This document shows, piece by piece, positions 29,349 through 48,575 of a stretch of 64,000 bases of DNA; position 1 is the first letter of the stretch, and every line of letters starts with the position of its first letter. Both the position numbers and the translations under genes were made by a program. Origin of the DNA: Atopsyche davidsoni (Eukaryota; Arthropoda; Insecta; Trichoptera; Hydrobiosidae). The notes under the pieces were generated by a model, which was not told where the DNA came from, did no database searches, and was given only the letters and a program-made list of their open reading frames with translations. The stretch covers positions 1-64,000 of the forward strand of contig JAILWY010000012.1 of NCBI GenBank assembly GCA_022113835.1. The letters are read 5' to 3'.

Positions 29349-32300
29349 ATGCTCTCCCCTCGCATCTGGCCGCTGCTGAGTCTCACACTGGCGGCGGGCG
29401 AGGGAGGTGCTTCCTTGCTCGCGCTGCACCTGTGCTGGTCTGCAGGTATCTGCGCCACACATCGTGGCATTATTTAATCATTTTTTTCCATATTTATAAC
29501 TGGAAGTAATCAATTCATGGATTTAATATTTTAGTAAAAAATATATAATAATTCTATTATTGCAATTCGATTTTTGCTGTCCAAACCGGGGAAAGTAGCG
29601 TCAAAAAAATAAATAAGTAATTCCAACTTATTTATTTTGCCACTCAAAGTTTACTTGAAGTGCCATTGATTGTATTTATTAATTATCTGTAAGTACCCGC
29701 ACACGGCAAATCGAATCGATCGATCGATTGAAATATCAACAGCAAAAAGAGTTCAATATATTTGTGGGTTTCGACAGCCGCTCTTTTATTGAGTTTTCTT
29801 TGTTCTTGCATTTTCAATCCTCCGGCGTTTCCCCGGAGACGGCCTCGGCGCTGGGACTCGGTCGGCTCGAAGGGGTTTTCGATGACCTCAGTCGACGGGA
29901 GTGGTTTGAACGGTTGTTCCATATTCATTTTGGTATTTATCTGCCTCTTTTGTATTGTAAACCGTAATACCCGGACTAACGTGTTTTTTTAATATGATTT
30001 ATCAACTTTCACGATCAACACTCGTCATCACCACGATTGCCACTGTTCATACAAAACGTACACGCTCTTTCCAAAGGGTCGCAAGTGCGGCTGTCTACCT
30101 CGCTGCAGCGCCTGGGCGCCCGCGTGACGCTGGGCGGAGGGGAGCGGGTCGCGCCGCCGCCGCCCGCCCTCGCGCACCGCCACGCCCTGCTGGCCGACCT
30201 GGCCTGCCCGCGCGCGCCCGCCCTGCTGAGGCACGCGGCGGCCGCCCGCCTGCTGGGCGCGCCGCTGCGCTGGGCGCTGCTGACGGGCGCCGCGCCGCCG
30301 CCCCCGCTGCTGCTAGCGGCCCTCTCGTCCCTCCCCCCCGCCCCCGCCCCGTCCTCGCGCGAGCCGCCCGCTGCCCTCCGAGCCCTCCCGCTTCTTCCCG
30401 ATAGCAATGTTCTCGTGTTTCGCAACGACACTCCCGACGAGTTTTACTTCCACTCAGGTGCGAACGGCGCATACGGCGATTCGTATTTCATTATTGCAGA
30501 AAAAAATGTATAAAATTAATGTTTTTTTTTCATCGTAAAATGCCATCGCATCGCACAGAGAAACTCCGCGCGATGACTGAGACGTCGGTGGTGCCACTTC
30601 TTATTATCGACACAAAACTTTTTTCACGGATGATGTGTGCTGATGTTTACTTTTAATTATACACTTTGTCGATATAACTATTATAATAAACTTAATTTTT
30701 TTATATTAGGTTTTAAAGGATTTCAAAGAGATGACGTTACTAGTATAAAATCGAAACGGACAGTGTTGCAACTAACTTCATTTTATAACCCCATAATTAT
30801 GCTTTCTTTTTTTATTATGTGTCATTTGAGAGTGACTGAACAAGCCATATCCGTTTGCTTAAAATCCATCGGAATGGTCCAAAAGGTAGGATATTGGGTG
30901 CCGTATAAATTGAAGATGAGAGACTTGAAAACTTATTTGTACAGCTAATATTTTTTGTTATAGATATTTTAATAATCGATTAAATATATTAGTCCTTTTC
31001 AACAAAAAGCAAAATTGATAAAAAAATTGTTTTTATCGTTCGTTCGTTGAATTATTTTAAATATTTAGTATCATGCCTTTATTATTATTGCACACCGAAT
31101 AAAACCGGTCAGTCCAATTCAAGACGGTCATATTGATGACATATGAAAATAATGACACTCGGCGTTATGACCTGACACCTTGCAGTGTACCGGCGCGGCG
31201 CGGAGTCACCCCTGGAAGTGGAGGCGCCTCTCGAGTACTCCTCGTCCCCGGCCGCGAGACGCCGAGACTTGCGGGGCGCGCTCTTGCACGTCTGCTACGT
31301 CATCACCGACAACGATACGCTTCACCACCTCGCAGACTACCGAAACAAACACGTCGACACCATTACCAAGGTCAACTATCTCCTCACCGGGCTGGTGCTG
31401 GACACCCTCAACTGCTCGCGACGGTTCTCCTTCCGAGGCTCGTGGGGCTACCGCGGCCCGTCGGGGTGGAGCGGCATGTTGGGGGAGCTGGCCGCTGCCC
31501 GCGCCGACATGGGAGGTGGGCGACACCGCTCGCGGCAGTCCTATCGGCGGACTACCGCGGCCAAAAATCGTAGAATAGATTTGCACAGCCATATATACGA
31601 CCCCTCCACGCGAGTCCGTGCCATCGCAAGTCGCTAACGGAGACGGTGTCCGCAGGCTCACCTCTCTTCCTGACGGCGGACCGCTTGGCGGTGGTGGACT
31701 TCGCGGCCATGCCGTCCCGAACGCGCTCCAAGTTCGTGTTTCGCGCGCCCAAGCTCTCATACCTCAGCAACGTTTTCCGGTTGCCGTTCCGCGAGCCCGT
31801 GTGGGCGGCCAGCGGGGCTCTCGTGCTGCTGCTGGGAGCACTGCTGTGGACGGCCGCGCGCTGGGAGCCTCCGCCGCGGCCGCCCGGCGCTGCAGCCCTG
31901 AGCGCCTCCTGGAGCGACGCCTTCTTGATGACGGCGGGCGCCGTGTGCCAGCAAGGCAGCTCGGCGCAGCTGGAGGGTGAGTCGATGCACGCGAAGGTCC
32001 GAAAACAAGTATCTCCATAAATAATCACACTCGTGAAGGAACACTATTACCAGCTCGACGATTGAGTACATGTTTATGTTGAAAATTTAACATATCAATT
32101 GGAAGGTGAAATTGTAGAAATCTTATTGTTGTATGATTTGTAAGGCACGTTCGGCATGCAGTTTATCACAATATTGTGTATAATATTGTGAGAAACTACA
32201 TATAACAATAAATAAGTTGGCAACTCCGCGAGTAGTTTTGTTGTAAAATTTGTAAACCAGCATCACAGTAAAGAAACAGCGGCTAATCTATCCGACAACT

Positions 32301-35300
32301 CGGAAAATACTCAATCGCCATAACCAACAGAAGCTTTTCTTACGCTAATTTAATATTTTTTTTTTACGAAAGTTGAGTATTTTGAATTGCGACTCGCCGG
32401 TAGCTCGGAACATCGCCGAGGCACACTCACGGGGAAGAGCTCTCCGCAGGGGCGGCGGGGCGCGGGGTGTCGCTGCTGCTGTTCCTGTCGCTCATGTTCC
32501 TGTACACGAGCTACTCCGCCAACATCGTGGCTCTCCTGCAGTCGTCGTCTTCCCGCCTGCGCACTCTGCAAGATCTGCTGGACTCGCGGCTACAACTCGC
32601 CGCGCACGATACCGTCTTCAACCGCTACTATTTTTCGGTAGGTTCCTCGCCTCAAAAGCGGTATAGACACTGCCGATATAGATACTGCCGGCGGAGTCTG
32701 TGTCGAGGGAGACACTGCAAGTGTAGACACTGCTAATGAAGATACCGGTGGCAAAGACACTGGCGATGGAGACGCGCCTATTACATCACAGTCGAGTAAT
32801 TATATTCTGGCCAAACGAGAGCACTTTATTCCATAAAATACTTGCACATACCTATCCTGATGTGAGATTGTTTTGGGTGTGCTGTGTTTATGTCGGTGCA
32901 AAGGATATTATTTCCAAATTTTACTTTTTTAAGTTAGGGCGGTGGTCCCCAACCCTTGCCCGCGGGCGCCATGGCGCTCGCCGACCATTTTCTGTGTGCT
33001 CGCCACTGTCCGACCACAATAAAAAAATTATTTAAGAAAAAAAAAAAAATTGTACTAATTAAAATGAGAAATGTAAGCAAAAATAAGTATATCGTTATAA
33101 TTTTCAAAATAATAATTTTTTCCAGAAAATTTGACCGGCATTCTGAAATGTGCTCTTGGGTACAAAAAGGTTGGGGACCCCTGAGTTAGGGGATATAATT
33201 TATAATAGGCATGACGACAGTATCAAAGAATCAAAGAAATAATTATTTTAAGGGAAAATACATATTAAAAGGATTTAAAAAACTGATTTAGTTTTATTTA
33301 AAAATCCAAGATTAATAAGATTTTCAACAAATTAAAAGGTTAAAATACTGCAATCGGCCATTTTGACTGAAACACCAATCACAGCGCATGACGTCATACC
33401 ACCGTAAACAACTCTATGGTATTCAAATTGGTCTATGGTTTTCAATACAAACACAATGACACGCCGGTTGAAATGTTAGTTAATGACGTCAGAGCGGACG
33501 CGATGACGTCACGCCTCGCGATGTCGCGTTTTCGCGCACTTTTGAAAAAATATTATAAAAATGGCTTTAAACATCGTTAAACTCTAGTTTTTTACCGAAA
33601 TAAAGTTTTTTTCGTAAATAGTAAACGTGTACCCCCATTATGGAAGAGGATTTGAAAATCTTTCGTCATGCCTATTACGTACATATTCAAGTGTGCAACG
33701 TGTGTTGAGATCAATAGAAATTGTGACTTTCGTGCAGTCGGGCGTGTCGGTATTTTACTTAGTCGGTCATGCTTGCAGACGGCCACCGAGAGTGTGCGAA
33801 AGGCCATTTACCGGAAGAAGATCGCTCCCCGAGGTCAAGCTGCGCACTTCCTGCCGCTGGAAGAGGGCGTGCGGCGCCTGCGTCAGGTGAGGGCAGAGAG
33901 CGATGCCACCGCGTCCCGTGCATGTCCTGCTTCGCAATGTTGAAGGGACGCAATTCAATAATACACAAATATTTCTGTCTTGCCGTATTTTATTATTTTT
34001 ACTAAAAACACCCATTTTCACCAGATTCAACTTATAATATAAAACGAAAGTTTGAATTTAAGAAGGGTTTGCGCTGTCGTATGGCAGCAAATGTTTCAGT
34101 AAAATTATTATTTATTATTTTTAAATTAAAAAAAAGCTTTCAGTATTTATCAATAAACAATAAAACGATACGACCGCTCGGTAGGTGTCGGCACTCGGCG
34201 TCTCGACGGCGAGCTTTAAGAAGAAATACAACATTTATTATAGGTTCAGCAATCAACTTTTTTAATGTCGTTTTTTCAATCCAATGCGTGTCATGTGGCG
34301 TCTCATTTTAATAGATACATATTTTTCTTTCTTTTGTTAGATTGTACTGAATATAATAGGTGGATCTTTGACATCTCTGCGAGCTTAGAAAGACACGACT
34401 TATGAAATGGCTCAATATTTTACCATCGGTGTTTGCATTGGGTTAGCGAGACAAACTCGAAAATAAAACAGCCACACTTTATCAATATTTAATACTTAAT
34501 CTAAATGCTAAGAGTCGTTTAAAAAAATATTAGATAGTTATGTATTTGTATTTTGTCCGATGGGACGCTCCGTGTGCGGCGTGCTGGCGGAGACCACAGG
34601 GACTGTTCGCATTCCACATGGAAACCGGCGTGGGCTACAAGGTGGTGGAGGAGACGTTCCTCGAAAGCGACAAGTGCAGTCTTCGAGAGATCCAGTTCTT
34701 ACAGGTGGCGGACCCGTGGATCGCCGTACAGAAGGACTCTCCCTACAAGGAGATGTTCAAGCTTGGGTGAGTCACTGCTCTTAAAATATAACGCCCCACC
34801 TTACTTATATAATTGCTTAATATGTATAACAGTAAACTTGTAAAATAATTCGAGGGCATATCGTGTAAAGCTATGCACATCTAGCAATACATTGGTTCCG
34901 CACTTGCAATAACGAGTGCAATTCTCGCTCAGTGCAAAGGCACCGCAGTTCAGTCGGACCTCGACAGCCGCGGAGCCCCCGAATCCCAGCAGACTGAGCA
35001 GTAAATTTTTTGCCGATTTAGTAACGGGCTCAATGCTTCAATGTTTCACCTGTTATATAACCACCTAATTACCTCAATATATTTTGTAATCTTTTAGTTA
35101 AGAGTCCTTTGTTGCTTACAAATAAACATTGTACAAGGAAGTGGACTTTGCTCCGCTTCTCAATATCAATTAACTTTTGTTAAATGCGTTGTACGATTTT
35201 AAGGATGGTACCACCATCTATGTTTGGTTGGTAGTATGAGCTATCAAAGTGGTGATAGCTCAGGGAACTGTTTTGCGAGCCATGTGACATATGAGTCATA

Positions 35301-38300
35301 TGACGGCGAATTTATGACCTAGAGAGGGGGGGGGGGCAGTAACGTATAAAAAGGCGGGCTGGCCTTCAGCTCGTCCTCTATTTCTCTATTTCTCTCTATT
35401 CTCGGTTCTTCTCTATTCTCTTACTGTTATGTTCTATGTGATATTGTATTGTATGTTGCCTTTTAAGTATCGAACAAGTGTTAGCTGTATCGATAAGTTT
35501 CAATTATATTGTAATAAAACGGAAGTTATAGAATCCGGATTTTATTGACGAACGAGACGCGCATCATACCTTAAGTGAGATATAACGACCATTAATCCCG
35601 GTCGAGAAGCGAGCCGAAGATCTAGCAAGTGTGGGCTGAATTTACGACTCAGCGGAATCCACGCATGCTGCGGATTTGGCGCGTCCATGCGTTTATGCAT
35701 TTATTTATCCTTGTGTAAATTACAGTTCCAACGGAAGAATGTCTTCGTTATTACATATTTTATTGTTAAGTAAACACAACCATTTAGTCTTCAATAACAT
35801 GTTTGTGCATTTATTTGCTTATGGCTGCGTCCATTGATGTATGTCCATTTGTTTGTTCAGGTGCAAGACTACGATCCTTTGTTGTAATATGTCCATATAT
35901 ACCAGTGTATCAGGTGTATCTTTCGAGGAGCTTCCCGAAGCTGTCGAGAAGGCACAATGGTCGGTAGGAAGACGCAAGATCGACCGGCTTGTCTCCTTTG
36001 CGCACCAGCGCTATGCGCGCGGTCTTACAGCACCCCGGGAACGTGGCCTTCATCAGACAGGTGTTGAAGACCGCAGGATCTTCACGCACGGTCCTCTTCA
36101 CGATTTCGTTAGGGATTCCGTCGGGTCCGGGCGCCTTGGCGTTGGGGAGGCGACTCGCGGCGATCTTCAGCTCCGGCACGGTGAAGAGTGGGATCTCTTC
36201 GTCCGGAGGCACGATGACCGCGGGTCGCCCGACGTCAGGGCGCGTGGGGAAAAGCGCATCTAGGATGGTGTCCATCCGACCGGGCAAGGTGATGCCCGGG
36301 ATAATCTGAGGAGCGTGCAGCCCCTTCGTGACGAGCCTGTAGGGGAGTCCCCAGGGGTCATCGTCAATCGAGGCGCACAGCTTCTCCCAGCTCCGCTCCT
36401 TCGCGGCCTTGATGGAGCACGAGTACACGCGTATACCTCCGACCCGGATCCATGTGAAGCCTTGCCCCGCGGTGCCGATCTCTTCGACGGGGGTGTCGCC
36501 GGCTATGGCTACAGCCGTCAGCCCCGTCGCGTCGGCCCTCCACCTGGCGCTTGCCGGAGTGCGGTGCTGCTCGCAGGCGATGATGATGTCCACCTGCAAC
36601 TCCCGCGCTTTCTGCTCCAGCAGCGCCTGCGCCGCCCTGCAGTGATTTAAATTAATTTGCAGGACGCGCAGAGACATCAGTGTGCTTGCGGTAGGCATTC
36701 AGGTAGCTCCTGAATGCCTCGCATTTTCCACTCCCTTGAGCGTACTCGCTATTTCTGCCTGTTGCGGCGCATCTCGGATACTTCGGCCTGCTTCGGCACT
36801 CTTTCGCCTTGTGCCCGGGTCGACCGCAGGTGAAGCATTGCTTGCTCTTGTCCGGGCCTCTGCAGTTTGACGCAGCGTGGCCAAAGCCGAGGCACCTGAA
36901 GCATCTGGTGATGATCAGGTGCTCTCGCACTCGGCAGCTGACCCATCCAACGCGGATCTTGACGGTCTTCTGTCGGTACGCTGCGTCTGTCGGGACGTGT
37001 CGGCCAGGCCCGTTCTGGTGCCGTTTCGGGCCAAGAGGAACTTGACAGCTCCGACCGCGTCCGGCGTACACCCGGCTTGCGCCGCTAGCGTGGTGGCCAG
37101 CTCGTTTTCCGTCGTCGACTCATCGAGGTTGTGAACCTCGACGGTCAAGGTCGTGCCAAGGTTCTTGACGCTGGCGTTCTCGCCCAGAACACCAGCTACC
37201 GCCTTGGCAAATTTAGTCGCCGTCTCGACATTTGCCCTGTCCAGCTCAACCACGAAGTGGCCTGCGCGGGTCTTGCGGATAGTTAGGACGTTGGCGCCTT
37301 GCTCGTCCGGCCTGACCGCGTCTTCACCGCGGAGATCGTCTCTGCGGCGGTCTTCCCGTTGAAGGGACGTATCTCCACGGCGGGCATTTTCCGTGCCGGG
37401 AATCGCATTCTGGTCTGCGGGGGTTGAGGAGGTCGCTTTTTGACGACCCGCCTTTTGACGATGGTGAAGTCGCCGTCGTCGTTCTTCACATGGTCTGTTA
37501 GCGCTGCCGACGGTGCTTCTGCTGCTGTTGATGGTGCTGCTGCTGCTGTTGATAGAGCTGCTGCTACTGGTGTCCGTGCTGTTGTTGCCACTTTTGTCCG
37601 TGGTGCTGCTGTCGGTGCCGCCGCTGCAGTCTTCTTTGGTGCTGCTGCTGCGGTCTTTATTGTTTCTGCTATTGTTGTTGCTGTATTGCATATCGACTTA
37701 CGCGCAGGGACGGCTGCCGCCATGGCATACGTCCCTGGCAACGAGGCCCTTGAGGTCGCAGATCTTACCACAAGTCTTGGTGCTAGGAGGGTCGAGGTGC
37801 GCGCGGCGACACGCTTGATTCACATCTGTGTGGTCGGGCGCAGCTGTTGTATTGCCGCCCTTAGCGTGCGGTTGGTGTCCGGCCTGACCGCCGCCTCCAA
37901 TGTCCTGGCGAGCTTTTCCAGATGCCAGGCAAATTCTAGGTCTAGTTCCGTTATTTCCGACCGATGTGGGCAATGGTGATCAAATTTGTTTTTTTATTTT
38001 AATGATTATAGGCCTTAAATTAATATGTCATAGTTATTAAAGATGATCTCAAAAGTTTATAATAGGGCTAAATCAATAAATAATTAATCCATCGATTTTC
38101 TTTGATTTCAATTTACAAAAAAGTGACCCTACGCGATTAATTTTGCTAAAATCTAAAACAAAATTAGAACGACAATGTTGTTGATCGGGGGAATGTGACT
38201 TCCGGAGCAGGTTTCGGCGAGTCCAAGAGAGTGGGCTGCAAGCTCGAGAGAACTCACGACTCTACACGCGACGGCCTCGGTGCGCGGGGCGAGGCGGCGC

Positions 38301-38635
38301 GGGCGGCGCGGGCGGCTTCGTGAGCGTCGGCCTCCGCGACTGCGCCCCCGCCCTGCGCGCGCTGGCCTGGGGCGCTCTGGCCGCCGTCGCGTTGCTGGCT
38401 CTCGAGCTACTGCTCGCTCACAGGTAAACACTTCCTCGGAGCTAATCGATCCTAAATATTATATTGTAGATACATATTTATATCTATTTGCTACATTCAA
38501 ATATGATCTTTCAGAAATCGTTTGAGGATGAAGTTCCATAAGCGCAAGTCGAGAAGACCGCGACAGGGGAAGAGAGTTTCCGCAGTACAGCGGGCATGCC
38601 ACACCGAGGACGCGCAAAGTATCGCACGACGTTAA
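29349..38635 (+). CDS. Ionotropic receptor, IR75-like (nine coding exons)
   Basis: Ligand-gated ion channel related to ionotropic glutamate receptors, expected in chemosensory neuron membranes. Exon model: 29349-29445, 30077-30457, 31186-31515, 31656-31976, 32450-32637, 33779-33886, 34600-34766, 38211-38423, 38515-38635. All junctions are GT-AG, phases agree, 641 codons. The N-terminus looks like a signal peptide plus LALHLCWSAG. S1 includes KVNYLLTGLVLDTLNC and GSPLFLTADRLAVVDF (Thr and Arg of the ligand pocket retained). TM1 is near VWAASGALVLLLG; TM2 is in exon 5 (FLYTSYSANIVALLQSS). S2 spans exons 5-7 (HDTVFNRYYF, GLFAFHMETGVGYKVVEE). TM3 is in exon 8 (ALAAVALLALELLLAHR), then a basic tail. 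Exons are very GC-rich, introns AT-rich. The start codon and a possible upstream 5' UTR exon (acceptor at 29264) are uncertain. IR75 membership is by resemblance. Confidence 0.88.
32658..32775. repeat. Degenerate GACACTG-type short tandem repeat
   Basis: Repeated variants of AGACACTGCCGATATAGATA in 12-24 base steps within intron 5 of the receptor gene. No function is evident. Confidence 0.5.
32940..33183. mobile_element. hAT-type MITE with 8-bp TSD
   Basis: A 244-base element in intron 5 of the receptor. The ends CGGTGGTCCCCAACC and, inverted, CAGGGGTCCCCAACC form short terminal inverted repeats. AGTTAGGG is duplicated exactly at 32932-32939 and 33184-33191; the 8-base length is typical of hAT. 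There is no coding capacity. Confidence 0.88.
33202..33678. mobile_element. MITE-like element with AATAGGCATGACGA inverted ends
   Basis: TAATAGGCATGACGA at about 33202-33216 is matched in inverted orientation at about 33663-33677. The interior has several TGACGTCA-like motifs and a block reading CGCGATGTCGCGTTTTCGCG. It lies in intron 5 of the receptor. Superfamily unknown; the flanking duplication is unclear. Confidence 0.55.
35204..35600 (+). other. LTR-like segment with TATA box and polyadenylation signal
   Basis: CGTATAAAAAGGCGGGCTGG near 35343 is a strong TATA-type core, followed by a CT-rich leader and AATAAAACGG near 35512. The order promoter, short leader, poly(A) signal resembles a solo LTR inside intron 7 of the receptor. 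No paired LTR, target duplication or primer-binding site was confirmed, so an unrelated promoter is also possible. Confidence 0.35.
35895..37958 (-). pseudogene. Decayed SART/TRAS-like fragment inside receptor intron 7
   Basis: On the minus strand: most of ORF1 (37950 to 36652) with frameshifts but recognisable CCHC knuckles, then the ORF2 start (MPTASTLMSLRVLQ) to residue 94 (RVYSC). It jumps directly to residue 337 (SIKAAKERSW), a 726-base deletion joined at a shared AG. It then runs to about residue 507 of the RT (FGKLLERYT). The rest of ORF2, the 3' UTR and the poly(A) are missing, and no TTAGG repeats flank it. Sequence is much more diverged than the telomeric copies. Its ORF1 N-terminal half is of the copy 4 type. 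It sits in the intron between receptor exons 7 and 8. Confidence 0.9.
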
Positions 38636-39962
38636 AACATACTTTTAAATTGCCCAATAGCCTAATGAAGAACACGCACCTTTCATAACTATGAAATTTT
38701 AGAAATTGGAAAAAGAACAAGGAAAGGAACAATAGGTTGTTTCGATAGAAGTTATTGCTAGAATTCAAATTACTTAAACTATAAAGAGAAAATGTCAATT
38801 TTCTCTTTAGTCAGACTGAAAAATTATGAGGAATCAGCAAACCAAATTTTAGAAATTTTTATATATAAAAAATTTTACGGCGCTGACTCAATGACAAAGC
38901 TGGAATAACGATATAAATATTTTTTTTTATAATAATAAATTTGAAAAATAAAAGTAATTTATAAAAAAAATTTAAAATTAAAATACGTATATATAACGTT
39001 CAAATTTAAAATATAAATTGTGCAAAATAAATAATATATAATATTCAAATTTAGTTTGATGTATAAGTAGGTTTTGAAAGCCGTTGTAAGTAGAATTGAT
39101 TAATTCTAGGATGTTATGCAGTGTTTTTATTTGAAGCCTCCGACCGTTCAATCTCGGTACTGGGGGCATCTTTAGGTCTAATCCCTGAAGATATCCCTTG
39201 TACCGGAACCGAAACATTAAATAAAAACGTAGCATAAAACTTAAAAAATTAGCAGCATTAATATTGTGGTACAAATCGGGGCGCATCTGTTTTCAGTTTG
39301 AAGAAACTTTGGTCACTAGCGGAAATAAAATTCGCTAGCTATCAGAATTCAATACAATTCAGACGCTTAAAACAATAGTAATAATGTGATCTCAACAAAT
39401 AGTAAATTCAACAAAAAAGCTCGCTTCTCACCATACCATAAAGTAGAGATAGGATGGCTCGGCGTGTGTTCCGCGGCGCGGAGCGTCACCTCTCGGGCGA
39501 TCCGAGCTGTTCTGTGTTGACAGTCATTCATACAGCGTCTTTAGCTCGCGGCTATAAATCGGAACAGGCCATATTTTTTACGTCACAAAAATTAACCTCG
39601 ATGATAATCAAACAATAACCCTTGATGTTTTATCGTAAAAGCGGCAGCAAAAAGTGGCCTGTGGCTTCTTTTGTTGCGATTTGTTGGTCGGTTGTCACTT
39701 GTGCGGCGACGTGCGTAGGGGGCTTGACAATTTTGACATTTTGACGACATTAAAACAACTCATTACTTGTTGTTTACTTTTTATTCTACAAGTAAATTAA
39801 TCACACCCATTTTAACAAGTTACAACAAATATAAATATAATTTACCCATTTGGGACAAGTAATGGGAAAAAACTCGTGTAGTAATGTATTTTTTCCACGA
39901 CATGAATGTGTGCAATAAGGCGTATAACTGTTATTTTGTCAATTAATTATCTCAGTGAACTG
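38636..39962. other. Intergenic region with possible CABLES promoter
   Basis: AT-rich from 38640 to ~39420 with nothing recognisable. A GC-rich patch at about 39440-39570 includes GGCTATAAATCGG near 39550, roughly 400 bases before the CABLES start, and could be its core promoter. Confidence 0.4.
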
Positions 39963-46498
<6,536 letters not shown>

Positions 46499-47030
46499 CC
46501 GCTTGTGACTCCCGATTTGCAATATATACATGGGTGTCATATGTATCCAAATCACACTTAATTCATATTTTAATTACTATAATTAAGAGTAGCAAGATGA
46601 TGGCACCAATGACTAAAATCAAGGTACTTCTATGAAGCTACTCCTCACTTTTCTTAGCTTAAACACAGATTCCTATTGTACGTTCTTATTGAGCACACTT
46701 GTGCAGATACAGAGGACAAACATAGTTGGTTCATATTGTATGTCTTCTTAACTGAGACTCGCATACTTCCCACTGACTGCAAGTAAATTGGTCAGTCAGT
46801 CTCTTGGAGAGGACCTCTCGCTGAGCTCGTCTACTAGCTTATTCTGTATTTATAAAGCTAGTAGTTGTCAGTACAAGGATTCCCAACGTAACCTTTTTTT
46901 AAATTTTGCAATGGACAAAGAAAAAAATATTGATTAATTTTCCATTCTATTATGTTTGCTTTTTAGATGTTGTATAATAAAATATATACACAAACTTTAA
47001 ATTGTTTCACTAATGAAGTCAAATTTAATA
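46499..47030. other. CABLES 3' region and spacer
   Basis: No gene is seen. An AATAAA near 46978 could end the CABLES transcript. Confidence 0.4.
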
Positions 47031-48394
47031 CACCCATACCTCGCTATACGGCCGCTCGTTATACGGCCTTTCGCTATAACGGCCAAAAAACTTTTTTTCA
47101 ATGTTATTTTGTTTACGAGCGTTATTCAGTGTGTGCTCATAGAGCGGCTGGTTTAGACTTGTCTGTGAGTGTTTTGTGTACATAATTATTACTGATTGTT
47201 ACACATTAACTGGAAAAATTGGAAATAATAAGGGACATTTTTGGTATGTAAGTACATATGTATGTATGTACAAATTAAAAAATTTTAATGTGTATTTTTT
47301 ATTTAACTTATTTTAACTATTGATTATATGGATTGAGTACAATAACAAACGGAGAATATAAGTCAAATGATTATCCAGGAAAAAGCTTTAAGTATTTTAG
47401 AAAATTTTAAGAATGGAGATACTAATGAATCTCCTGAAGATGTCACATTCCAAGCAAGCCAATGGTGGTTTGAAAAATTTAATTTGCATAATTTGAAAAT
47501 GAAAAGTGAAGCAGCTAGCGACGATGACGCCGCATTTAAGGAATATCCCAAAATTTTAAAGAGAATTATTGAAAGAGGTGGTTATAAACCTGCACAAGTC
47601 TTTAACGTAGACGAAACAGGGCTTTATTGGAAGCGAATGCCTGATCGCACGTACATTTCAAAAACCGAAAAATCTGCGCCTGGTTATAAGGTGTCTAAAG
47701 AACGATTAACTTTGCTACTTGGTGCAAATGCCGCGGGTGATTTTAAGCTAAAACCACTTTTAATATATTTGTCCGAAAATCCAAGGCCTCTTAAAGGACT
47801 AAATAAAAATCAATTACCCGTCATATGGAAATCCGACAAGAAAGCTTGGATGACTAAAGCTACTTTTGAAGATTGGTTCAAAAATCACTTTTGTACAGAA
47901 GTGAAAAAATATTTGCGAGACAATAACTTAACCAACAAGGCTTTGCTAATTTTGGATAATGCACCAGGGCATCCTACTAATTTATCCAAGTTATCTGAAG
48001 ATGTCATGATTGAGTACCTTCCGAAAAATAAAACAGCTCTGATCCAACCAATCAGGGTGCAATAGCCACTTTTAAGGCGTATTACCTACGCCGAAATTTC
48101 CGACAACTTATAAGTGAAACCGATGGTATAGCTTCAATTAAAACATTTTGGAAAAAGTATAACATCAAGGATGCTATTGACAGCATCAGTGAATCATGGA
48201 AGGAATTAAAATTAACAACAATGAACCATGTTTGGAAAAAAAATGGCCAGAATGTATAAAAAGTGTTACATATTTAACAAATTTGGAACCGATCCCATTG
48301 AATTTGTATTAGAATAATTGATTCATTATACTGCTTTTCGGTTAGCGGCCAAGTTTTGTGGAACGTATCTAGGCCCTAAAGAGAGGTATAGGTG
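47031..48394 (+). mobile_element. Tigger/pogo-like transposon, copy A (inactive)
   Basis: Ends CACCCATACCTCGC and, inverted, CACCTATACCTCTC, with TA on both sides. The interior encodes a pogo-type DDE transposase: [34 protein letters not shown] (first Asp), [19 protein letters not shown], and [10 protein letters not shown] (second Asp). It stops shortly after ALIQPIRVQ at 48065, where a small deletion removes the third catalytic Asp and shifts the frame; the downstream [14 protein letters not shown] continues in another frame. The N-terminal DNA-binding part is largely missing. The piece between CABLES and RSPH10B is about 95% like copy B by eye. Confidence 0.9.
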
Positions 48395-48404
48395 TATTTT
48401 CAAT

Positions 48405-48575
48405 AAAATACTTTAATGATTTTTCCACGTGTAAACTTTTTATTTTAGACTGTTTGATAATGTTAGCAAAACAAGTCACCAATAAAAAAAAATATTTACA
48501 TGTGAACAAAAATCACTCAAGTATTTTATTTTAAATATTAAAATGGAATTCCACCAAGTACTCTCTGTCAAGTCT
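48405..48575. repeat. Fold-back repeat family member next to Tigger copy A
   Basis: AAAATACTTTAATGATTTTT and CACGTGTAAA pair with TTACATGTGAACAAAAATCA and CTCAAGTATTTTATTTT some 60-90 bases on, followed by GGAATTCCACCAAGTACTCT. Tigger copy A ends at this repeat's edge, suggesting insertion into it. Confidence 0.65.

Noticed and set aside
39906..39962. Upstream in-frame ATG as the CABLES start
   Set aside because: It adds 19 hydrophobic residues of no recognised type; MANSQKR directly precedes the conserved RRRLAAITFLSNISLDG block. It is not excluded.
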